Source: Candidatus Zymogenus saltonus
Lineage (GTDB): Bacteria; Desulfobacterota; Zymogenia; Zymogenales; Zymogenaceae
Length of the DNA stretch: 33,978 nucleotides
Reading direction: 5' to 3'
Assembly: GCA_016929395.1 (NCBI GenBank)
Contig: JAFGIX010000076.1
Coordinates: forward strand, 1 to 33,978
The translations under genes were made by a program, and so were the position numbers. The number at the start of each line of letters is the position of its first letter. Position 1 is the first letter of the stretch. Of the stretch, positions 15,933 to 23,257 are shown piece after piece. The notes under the pieces were generated by a model. The model was not told where the DNA came from and searched no databases. It was given only the letters and a program-made list of their open reading frames with translations.

Positions 15933-17124
15933 TAAGCTTGATGGGAAATACGGTATCGATGAGATAAAGGCCCATGTTGCAAAAAAGCGGGTGCTCATCG
16001 TGGCGGGGGAGGCCTCCGGCGACCAGTACGGCGCCGAGCTAATGAGGGAGGTGGCGGCGCTATCCCCAGACACACTCTTCTTCGGCGTCGGCGGGAGCAA
16101 GATGAGGGATGCGGGGCTCCTGGCCCTCGTAAGGTCGGAGGAGATCACCGTGGTCGGCCTCGTCGAGGTCGTGAAACACCTCAAGACGATAAAGGGCGCC
16201 CTGGATCTTCTGAAGGAGTCGATGAGGGCCCTGAAGCCCGACCTTATAGTATTGATCGACTTTCCGGACTTCAACTTCAGGGTCGCCGATGCGGCGGTCA
16301 AGCTGGGGAAAGATGGGGGGAAGATGCCGATTTTTTATTATATAAGCCCCCAGGTCTGGGCCTGGAGGCGGGGCAGGGTAAAGACGATCGCCCGATTTGC
16401 CGACAAGATGGTGGTCATCTTCCCATTCGAGGTCAATATCTACAGGGAGGCAGGGGTCGACGTGGAGTTTCTGGGCCATCCCCTGATGGATGTTGTGGCA
16501 GGGGTAGAGAGGAGGCTAAAGGGGGGTGGAGACGCGAAGGTCGGAGGAGGAAAGCCTAACGTGGCGCTCCTTCCGGGGAGCAGGAGAAGCGAGATAGAGA
16601 GGCACCTTTCGCACCTTCTTGGGGCGTCTGAGATAATCAAGAGGAAATACCCGGACGCGTCCTTCACAATCCCTCTCGCCCCGACCCTTGAGATGGAGGA
16701 TGTTGCCCCTTATCTTGAAGACACGTCGCTTAACGTTGCCGTCGTGAAGGACTCGTTTCACAGGGTTGTCAGGGGGGCCGATATCGCCATCGTCAGCTCC
16801 GGCACGGCCACCATCGAGACGGCGCTCATGGGAACGCCGATGGTCGTTGTCTATAGACTGAACTACCTCACCTACATGATCGCGAGGCTCCTTGTCAGGG
16901 TGGACTACATCGCGATGGTGAATCTGGTGGCGAAAAAGCGGGTCGTTCCCGAGCTGATACAATCCGATGTAAACGCCGAAAATATCGCGCGGCACGTCAT
17001 TTCTATTTTGTCGGACGATGCCGTAATGAAGAGGATGAGGGAAGACCTGTCGGAGGTGAGAAGGAGGATAGGAAAGCCCGGAGCCTCGGCGCGCGTCGCC
17101 GAGAGGATCATGAATTTTCTTTGA
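15916..17124 (+). CDS. lpxB: Lipid A disaccharide synthase LpxB
   Basis: Condenses UDP-diacylglucosamine with lipid X to give the beta-1,6 disaccharide; a peripheral inner-membrane GT19 enzyme. 402 residues. Motifs seen: VAGEASGDQYGAELM, FGVGGSKMRDAG, the IDFPDFNFRVA loop, YYISPQVWAWRRGRVK, LLPGSRRSEIERHL and SSGTATIETALMGTPMVVVYR. The ATG at 15916 lies inside the end of the oxidoreductase gene. The N-terminus has about 20 residues before the first strand (KRVLIVAGEASGD), slightly longer than usual. Three bases separate its stop from the next GTG start. Confidence 0.95.
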   Translation: MTSPPDKLDGKYGIDEIKAHVAKKRVLIVAGEASGDQYGAELMREVAALSPDTLFFGVGGSKMRDAGLLALVRSEEITVVGLVEVVKHLKTIKGALDLLKESMRALKPDLIVLIDFPDFNFRVADAAVKLGKDGGKMPIFYYISPQVWAWRRGRVKTIARFADKMVVIFPFEVNIYREAGVDVEFLGHPLMDVVAGVERRLKGGGDAKVGGGKPNVALLPGSRRSEIERHLSHLLGASEIIKRKYPDASFTIPLAPTLEMEDVAPYLEDTSLNVAVVKDSFHRVVRGADIAIVSSGTATIETALMGTPMVVVYRLNYLTYMIARLLVRVDYIAMVNLVAKKRVVPELIQSDVNAENIARHVISILSDDAVMKRMREDLSEVRRRIGKPGASARVAERIMNFL

Positions 17125-17127
17125 GCC

Positions 17128-18270
17128 GTGGAGATAAAAAGAGACTGCATATATTATATAGGGGAAAAGCCCTGTCGCCACAGGCGGCTGTGCAGTGGCT
17201 GTCCCCACTATCGCCCTATGGGGACGAGGATATTGATTATCAAGCTCGCCGCCACGGGAGACGTGATAAGGACAACCCCCCTGATCTCCGGTCTGAAAAA
17301 GAGATACAAAAATCCCCACATTACCTGGGTCACCGACCCGGCGGCGTATCGGCTCCTAAAGACAAATCATGAGATAGACAGGCTCCACGTCTTCAACCTC
17401 GAGAGCGTCCAGTATTTGACGGCGCAGAGGTTCGATCTTTTGATCTCCCTCGACAAGGAGACGAGGGCGGTGGGGTTGGCCGGGAATATCAGGGCGAAAA
17501 AGAAAGTTGGATTTTGCCTCTCGAAGTTCGGCACCCTCGATATCTTCGACAAGAGGAGCGAGTACGCCCTCCGTCTGGGGCTCGACGATCCCCTTAAGTT
17601 TTACGAGAACGACAAGAGCTACCCCGAGATCGTCTTTGAGATGTGCGGTCTTGAGTACAAGGGGGAGAGGTACCGTCTCGAAATCGACCCGGAAGATGGA
17701 AATTACGTAAACTCCCTGTTCAAGGAGAAGGGGCTCTTGGGAGGCGATATAACAGTCGGCCTGAATATCGGCGCCGGGCCGGTCTTTGCCAACAAGGCTT
17801 GGACGGAAGATGGCTTTGTTAAACTTATCGACAGACTCGGCATAGTCACGGTCGGCGGGAGGGGAGTAAAGATCGTCCTTTTGGGTGGGGAGGGGGAAAA
17901 GGAAAAGGTTAAAAGGATTCACGAGGCCTCGGGGAAGAGGGCGGTCGATATCGGATGCAACCACTCAGTTTCGCAATTTGCGGCGATCATCTCTCTCCTT
18001 GACCTTGTCGTCACGGGAGACACCATGGCCCTCCACCTGGCCCTTGCGCACAACGTCCCCGTCGTCGCCGTATTCGGCCCAACGGTCGAAAGCGAGATAG
18101 ACCTCTTCGGTTTGGGGAGGAAGGTGGTTGCGAAGATCGAATGCGCCCCCTGCTATAGATCTTCCTGCGGCAAGTCTCCCAACTGTATGGATGCCGTATC
18201 CCTGGAGGAGGTATTGGAGGCGGCCCTATCGGTTCTCGAAGATAAGGGCGGAGTTAAAAGAGACGGATGA
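17128..18270 (+). CDS. GT9 heptosyltransferase-like protein with N-terminal four-Cys cluster
   Basis: 380 residues, GTG start 3 bases after lpxB. The glycosyltransferase family 9 body begins at ILIIKLAATGDVIRTTPLI (about residue 34). It continues through LNIGAGPVFANKAWT and VTGDTMALHLALAHNVPVVAVFG to the ECAPCYRSSCGKSPNC segment typical of the family. By family it should transfer heptose from ADP-heptose to Kdo/core and could serve as WaaC, but several GT9 members use other donors. Unusual is the N-terminal 30-residue leader with Cys at 7, 16, 22 and 25 (C-x8-C-x5-C-x2-C), which looks like a metal or Fe-S site and is absent from classic WaaC/WaaF. Its role is unknown. Confidence 0.85.
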   Translation: MEIKRDCIYYIGEKPCRHRRLCSGCPHYRPMGTRILIIKLAATGDVIRTTPLISGLKKRYKNPHITWVTDPAAYRLLKTNHEIDRLHVFNLESVQYLTAQRFDLLISLDKETRAVGLAGNIRAKKKVGFCLSKFGTLDIFDKRSEYALRLGLDDPLKFYENDKSYPEIVFEMCGLEYKGERYRLEIDPEDGNYVNSLFKEKGLLGGDITVGLNIGAGPVFANKAWTEDGFVKLIDRLGIVTVGGRGVKIVLLGGEGEKEKVKRIHEASGKRAVDIGCNHSVSQFAAIISLLDLVVTGDTMALHLALAHNVPVVAVFGPTVESEIDLFGLGRKVVAKIECAPCYRSSCGKSPNCMDAVSLEEVLEAALSVLEDKGGVKRDG

Positions 18271-18295
18271 GTTTTACGTATGAGATGATATTATT

Positions 18296-19945
18296 ATGGC
18301 CGATGTTTTCAGTAAAAATTTGACCGAGGACGAGAGATACAAGAGGTACACGATCATCCTGATCTCTCTGGCGACCCTCTACCACCTGATTATCATCGGG
18401 ATTATCGGCCTGGGCGACAACGAGGCCTACTACTGGACCTGGTCTAAGCACCTCGACCTCAGCTACTTCGACCACCCACCCATGGTGGCGTATATAATCG
18501 CCCTTACGACGAAATTGGGGGGCGACACCCCCTTTTTCGTCAGGATAGGGAACACGATGCTGTTTTTGATAACGACGATCCTCGTCTATCTTTTGACCGT
18601 CGACATCTTCAAGAGCAGGAGGGCCGGCTTCTACTCGGTCGTCCTCACAAATATCCTCCCGTTATATTATATAGTGGGACTGATAATCGTCCCGGACGGC
18701 CCCCTGGCAACCCTCTGGATTCTGTTCCTCTACTTACTATATAAAACAATGAAGATGGACGGCGAATCCGGAGGGGGCAAAGTCAAGTTCTGGTTCTGGT
18801 ACGTCATGGGGGTCGTGGCGGGACTCGCGCTCCTCTCCAAATATTTTGCGATCCTCCTCCTCCCGACCACCTTTATATTCCTCTCATCGGACAAGAGGGT
18901 AAGGGGGTATCTCAAGAGCCCCCACCTCTACCTGGCGATCCTGATCGCCGCCGTGATCGCAAGTCCGATCCTCTTCTGGAACATGGAGCACGGCTACCCC
19001 AGCATGACCTTTCACATCAAGACGAGGCACGGGGGCGAGGGATTCGAGTGGGAAAACCTGGGGAAGATGGTGGGGGGGCAGTTCGTGATGACTCCGATCC
19101 TCCTCTACTTTCTCCTTGCATCCCTCTACGTTGCCGTCAAGCGCGGCTTTTGGGGCAATAAAGATATAAACTACAAGTTTATCGCATTGACCTCCATCCC
19201 CACGCTTTTGTTTTTCTACGTCGTCATGTGCTTTACCGACGACGCAGAGCCGCACTGGCCGGCCCTCGGGTACGTCCCCCTGATCGTCGCGGCGTCCGGG
19301 CTCTACCCGGAGTACCTTAAAAGGTGGGGGAAGAAAAGACTCTACGACTTCAAGCTATTCAGGGCGGTCTCCGGGAGGGATGTGGACAGGGGGGGAATTT
19401 TAACCGCGATAAGGGGGTGGATGAAAGGGACTTCCACCTTTAAGGCGCTGGTGGCGGTCGGGGTAGCCTTTCCCATTATATTTATGGCCTTTTTTCACAT
19501 ACAGATGATATATCCCCTCTACAGGCCGGAGAAGTCCCACTACGACGTTACAAACGATCTTATGGGGTGGGACGCCGTGGCGCCCGTCGTAAGGGAGATA
19601 GAGGGCGATATGACGGTTAACGGCAAAAAACCCTTTGTCCTTGCCTATCACTACAACGTTGCGTCCCAGCTCGGATTCGCCCTGAAAGATCTTGAAAACG
19701 TGATCTGCCTCTCCAGCAAGAGGAAGATAAACCAGTTCAACTTCTGGCAGAATATGGACGATCTTGTGGGGAGGGACGCAATATACGTCGCAAACGATCA
19801 CTACAACGACCACCCCTGGGAGAGGTACGAGTTCGAGAGGATCGATAAAAAGCCGAAAACCGTTCTCTTTACAAGGAAGGGGGGATACCGCGCAAAGGAG
19901 ACTTATATTTATAAGTGCTACGGCTTTATCGGGACGAAGTATTGA
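18296..19945 (+). CDS. ArnT/PMT-like (GT39/GT83) membrane glycosyltransferase
   Basis: A 549-residue polytopic inner-membrane protein. The first periplasmic loop has the family signature GDNEAYYWTWSKHLDLSYFDHPPMVAY with the acidic D/E residues that act in catalysis in ArnT-type enzymes. About 9-11 hydrophobic helices follow to around residue 430, then a soluble C-terminal part (about 430-549). Such enzymes move a sugar from a polyprenyl-phosphate carrier onto lipid A, core or protein on the periplasmic side. A polyprenyl-phosphate sugar synthase is encoded two genes downstream and could make the donor. The sugar and acceptor cannot be read from the sequence. The position in an lpx/waa cluster argues for lipid A or core rather than protein. 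Confidence 0.85.
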   Translation: MADVFSKNLTEDERYKRYTIILISLATLYHLIIIGIIGLGDNEAYYWTWSKHLDLSYFDHPPMVAYIIALTTKLGGDTPFFVRIGNTMLFLITTILVYLLTVDIFKSRRAGFYSVVLTNILPLYYIVGLIIVPDGPLATLWILFLYLLYKTMKMDGESGGGKVKFWFWYVMGVVAGLALLSKYFAILLLPTTFIFLSSDKRVRGYLKSPHLYLAILIAAVIASPILFWNMEHGYPSMTFHIKTRHGGEGFEWENLGKMVGGQFVMTPILLYFLLASLYVAVKRGFWGNKDINYKFIALTSIPTLLFFYVVMCFTDDAEPHWPALGYVPLIVAASGLYPEYLKRWGKKRLYDFKLFRAVSGRDVDRGGILTAIRGWMKGTSTFKALVAVGVAFPIIFMAFFHIQMIYPLYRPEKSHYDVTNDLMGWDAVAPVVREIEGDMTVNGKKPFVLAYHYNVASQLGFALKDLENVICLSSKRKINQFNFWQNMDDLVGRDAIYVANDHYNDHPWERYEFERIDKKPKTVLFTRKGGYRAKETYIYKCYGFIGTKY

Positions 19946-19960
19946 GGCGGAATTTAATCG

Positions 19961-20536
19961 ATGGAATCGGTCTTTGATTTAAACAGGAGTCTCTTCCTCG
20001 CGATAAACGGGATGTATCATTCCGATCTCACCGATGCTTCGATGTTTGTCATCACCCAGTTCGGGGCGGGGCTTGCGACTGCCGCCCTGATTGGCGTTCC
20101 CCTCTTCTTCTACGACAAGGAGAATTTTCTAAGGCGGTTTTTCGTCATTGTGCTTGCCGTGTTGCTGGGGGGAGCCGTGGTGGAGATAATCAAGGACTGT
20201 ATTTCCTGTCCGAGGCCCGTTGTCGACCTGATGGGCCTTATCGCCACGGGCACGGTCAAGGTAAATCTCTTTATCGAGGACCCCAGGCACCTCTCCTTTC
20301 CCTCGGGGCACACTCAGCTCGCCTTTGGGGCGGCGGTCGCCCTAATCTGGTACCATAGGGGGTGGTATACGGCTCCCCTCTTTGTCCTCGCAGCCCTCGT
20401 GGGGTTCTCGAGGATATATCTCGGCGTCCACTTCCCGCTGGACGTAATCTGTGGGGCGCTGATAGGGATTATAATCTCGATCATCGTCTGCTGGGGTGTG
20501 GACAAGATAATCTCGAGGTTTTTCGTAGCCGGTTAA
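19961..20536 (+). CDS. PAP2-family membrane phosphatase, LpxE/LpxF-like
   Basis: A 191-residue integral membrane phosphatase with about five to six helices. All three PAP2 motifs are intact: KDCISCPRP (K78-x6-R85-P86), FPSGH (114-117) and SRIYLGVHFPLD (S150-R151...H157...D161). The two histidines form the catalytic pair, facing the periplasm in characterised LpxE/LpxF and undecaprenyl-PP phosphatases. Its location between a polyprenyl-phosphate-dependent transferase and a polyprenyl-phosphate sugar synthase, just before msbA, suggests removal of a lipid A phosphate. Undecaprenyl-pyrophosphate recycling is the main alternative. Confidence 0.88.
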   Translation: MESVFDLNRSLFLAINGMYHSDLTDASMFVITQFGAGLATAALIGVPLFFYDKENFLRRFFVIVLAVLLGGAVVEIIKDCISCPRPVVDLMGLIATGTVKVNLFIEDPRHLSFPSGHTQLAFGAAVALIWYHRGWYTAPLFVLAALVGFSRIYLGVHFPLDVICGALIGIIISIIVCWGVDKIISRFFVAG

Positions 20537-20571
20537 AAAAGTAGACATTGAGCCTTTGACATTGTGGAGAC

Positions 20572-21291
20572 ATGAAGACAGCTATAATGATACCGACCTA
20601 CAACGAGGCGGAGAACATCGAGTCCCTTATCGATGAGGTGCTCTCGATAGCGGACGACATCGGGGTCGTTGTGGTGGACGATAATTCCCCGGACGGCACC
20701 GCCGAGGCGGTCAGAAACATGGGAGATCGCGACGGGAGGATCCACCTCTTGGTGAGGACGGGCCGGAGGGGTAGGGGAACCGCCGGGATAGAGGGATTTA
20801 AGTACGCTCTGGGTTTGGGCCCGGAGCTCTCCGCCGTCGGGGAGATGGACGCCGATTTCTCCCACGATCCGAAATATCTAAAAGATTTCTTGAAAGAGAT
20901 AAAAAAATATGATATTGTTATTGGTTCAAGGGCGGCTTTCGGCGGAGGCGAGGAGGGAAGGTCGCTTGTAAGGAGGGCGATCACCTCTTTTGCCGCTTTC
21001 TATATAAGAATGACCACCGGCATCGAGGTGGGGGATCCCACGTCCGGCTACAGGCTGTTTCGGCGGGAGGTCGTGGAGGCGATGGACCTCGACGGGATGA
21101 TCTCCACCGGGCCCTCGATAGTCCAGGAGATGCTGTATCGGGCGTTGAAGGCCGGCTTTACCTTTACCGAGGTTCCGATACTCTTTTCCGACCGGAGGGC
21201 CGGGGAGCCGAAGTTCAACTGGAAGATAGGGATCGAGAGCCTCATTATGATGCTGAAGTTCAGAGTGAGATATGGAAAATTAAAAAGGTGA
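20572..21291 (+). CDS. Polyprenyl-phosphate sugar synthase, DPM1-like (GT2)
   Basis: A 239-residue GT2 enzyme of the dolichol-phosphate-mannose synthase type. It begins IMIPTYNEAENIESLIDEV, carries VVVDDNSPDGTAEAV, GRRGRGTAGIEGFKYAL and the metal motif EMDADFSHDP, then DPTSGYRLFRREV and the ending FSDRRAGEPKFNWKIG. It has no C-terminal membrane domain, so it is the short, peripheral form. It loads mannose, glucose, aminosugar or similar from a nucleotide sugar onto undecaprenyl phosphate on the cytoplasmic face. The ArnT-like protein encoded at 18296-19945 is the obvious user. The donor sugar is not predictable from motifs alone. Confidence 0.87.
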   Translation: MKTAIMIPTYNEAENIESLIDEVLSIADDIGVVVVDDNSPDGTAEAVRNMGDRDGRIHLLVRTGRRGRGTAGIEGFKYALGLGPELSAVGEMDADFSHDPKYLKDFLKEIKKYDIVIGSRAAFGGGEEGRSLVRRAITSFAAFYIRMTTGIEVGDPTSGYRLFRREVVEAMDLDGMISTGPSIVQEMLYRALKAGFTFTEVPILFSDRRAGEPKFNWKIGIESLIMMLKFRVRYGKLKR

Positions 21292-21306
21292 AGGATAATA
21301 GAAAAA

Positions 21307-23106
21307 ATGGGAAAGAAAAAGAGCAATACTAAACTGCCCCCTAAAAAAGAACTTATTGATGTTTATAAGAGGCTTATTAAGTATGTCAAGCCCTACTGGG
21401 GAAAGTTTTTTCCCGCCGTATTTTTTAACCTGGTTTTTGCCGGGACCACAGGAGCCCTCGTCAAGGTGGTGGAGCCCCTCATCAACAACCTGATTGAATC
21501 GAAAAATCTAAAGGGCCTTTTACTTCTCTCCATCGGGGTGGTCTTCATTAACTTTGTAAGGGGTTTTGCCAACTTCTTTGGCACCTATCTGATGCGGGCT
21601 GTCGGTCTGCACGTAATAAAGGACATCCAGGAGGAGTTGTACTCCCACATACAGGGTTTGTCGTTAAGGTTTTTTTCCGATCACCACACGGGCCTTCTGA
21701 CGTCGAGGATAAACAACGATGTGGGCTTGGTCAACGTGGCCGTCACCGACGCCGTCGAGGGGGGATTCAAGGAGCTGGTAACCATATTGGTCTTGATGGG
21801 AGTCGCTTTTTATCAGGACTGGCTTCTTGCCATTGTGGCCTTCGGAGTTTTCCCGTTGATGACCATTCCCATCACAAGGATATCCAGGAGCATGAGAAAG
21901 GTTTCGACAAGAGGACAGGAGAAAACAGCCGATATCACCACGATCCTTATGGAGACCTTTTCCGGCGTCAGGATAGTGAAGGCCTTCGGCATGGAGGATT
22001 ACGAGTCGGAGCGATTCAATAAGGAGAATACGAAGCTCTTCAAGACCTATTTGAAGAAGGCGCGGGTAAGGGCGATGACCGGCCCAATCATGGAGGTCAT
22101 CGGCACCTTTGGTTTTGCCCTCGTGCTCCTCTACGGCGGCTGGAAGGCGATGGGGATTGAGGGCTACATAGGCAAGTACGTCTCCTTTATTGCCGCCCTT
22201 ATGCTGATTTACCCCAGCGTCAGGGCTCTGTCGAGGCTGAATAACGGCATACAGGAGGCGATCGCAGCCTCCATAAGAATTTTTAATATATTGGATACGA
22301 AGCCGGATATAGTGGATGTCCCAGGAGCCATCGAGCTTCCCCCTGTAAAAAACGAAATAGAGTTCAAGAACGTATCCTTTTCATACGACAGCGTTCCTGT
22401 TCTCACCGACATCAACCTCAAAGTCAAGGTGGGGGAGGTGCTCGCCTTTGTCGGCATGAGCGGCGGCGGTAAGACGACGCTGGTCAATTTGATCCCCAGA
22501 TTCTACGACGTGACCGGAGGCAAGGTGCTCTTTGACGGCGTGGATATCAGGGACGTGAAGCTGAAATCGTTAAGATCGCAAATAGGGATCGTGACCCAGC
22601 AGACTATACTATTTTCCGATACCATAAGGAACAACATCGCCTACGGCAATATGGATACCTCCCAGGAAGAGATCGACAATGCCGCCAAGGCGGCCAACGC
22701 CTACAATTTCATAAAGCGGCTTCCCGAAGGATACGACACGATGATCGGGGAGGATGGGGCGAGGCTCTCCGGCGGTGAGCGCCAAAGGCTCTCCATCGCC
22801 AGGGCGCTTCTGAAAGACGCCCCTGTCTTGATCCTCGACGAGGCGACGTCGTCCCTCGATACAGAATCGGAGAAGGAGGTGCAGAAGGCCCTCGAAAACC
22901 TCATGAAGGGAAGAACCACCTTTGTCATCGCCCACAGGCTCTCCACAATACAGCATGCGGACAGGATCATGGTTGTGGTTGGCGGAAAGATAGTCGAGCA
23001 GGGAACCCACGATGAGCTTCTCGCTAAAGGCGGTGAATACAAGAAGCTTTACGATATGCAGTTTCAAGACAAGGAGGTTCCAACCGACGGAGTGGTTTTA
23101 GTTTGA
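21307..23106 (+). CDS. msbA: Lipid A export ABC transporter MsbA-like
   Basis: A 599-residue half-transporter that flips core-lipid A across the inner membrane as a homodimer. The membrane domain (about 1-330) has six helices and includes VYKRLIKYVKPYW at its start and SFFSDHHTGLLTSRINND-like coupling regions. The ATPase domain (about 350-599) has Walker A GMSGGGKTT (near 383-391), IGIVTQQTILFSDT, signature LSGGERQRLSIARALL, Walker B PVLILDEATSSLD and the H-loop IAHRLST. Its placement between the lipid A modification genes and waaA supports the MsbA role over a general multidrug exporter. Confidence 0.9.
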   Translation: MGKKKSNTKLPPKKELIDVYKRLIKYVKPYWGKFFPAVFFNLVFAGTTGALVKVVEPLINNLIESKNLKGLLLLSIGVVFINFVRGFANFFGTYLMRAVGLHVIKDIQEELYSHIQGLSLRFFSDHHTGLLTSRINNDVGLVNVAVTDAVEGGFKELVTILVLMGVAFYQDWLLAIVAFGVFPLMTIPITRISRSMRKVSTRGQEKTADITTILMETFSGVRIVKAFGMEDYESERFNKENTKLFKTYLKKARVRAMTGPIMEVIGTFGFALVLLYGGWKAMGIEGYIGKYVSFIAALMLIYPSVRALSRLNNGIQEAIAASIRIFNILDTKPDIVDVPGAIELPPVKNEIEFKNVSFSYDSVPVLTDINLKVKVGEVLAFVGMSGGGKTTLVNLIPRFYDVTGGKVLFDGVDIRDVKLKSLRSQIGIVTQQTILFSDTIRNNIAYGNMDTSQEEIDNAAKAANAYNFIKRLPEGYDTMIGEDGARLSGGERQRLSIARALLKDAPVLILDEATSSLDTESEKEVQKALENLMKGRTTFVIAHRLSTIQHADRIMVVVGGKIVEQGTHDELLAKGGEYKKLYDMQFQDKEVPTDGVVLV

Positions 23107-23257
23107 TCTTCTCTCGATCCGATCGATTTGGATGATACGGTGCATTGTCGGGGAACCGGCGGGATTATCGTAATCAGATCGCCAAGTTAATATAATAATT
23201 GCGTCGACGATATATTCCGTTTAAAACCAGGTAATTTTTTATTTTTGAGTATCATCT

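Noticed and set aside
15282-16301. Long open frame antisense to the oxidoreductase and lpxB genes
   Set aside because: The + strand genes here have full family motifs; the antisense frame (and similar ones at 4336-5130, 9594-10355, 16516-17319 and 25783-26604) has none and reflects codon bias of GC-rich genes.
23191-23196. TATAAT before the PAP2-WaaA gene as a promoter
   Set aside because: No acceptable -35 box at 15-19 bases upstream; it may be incidental in an AT-rich spacer.
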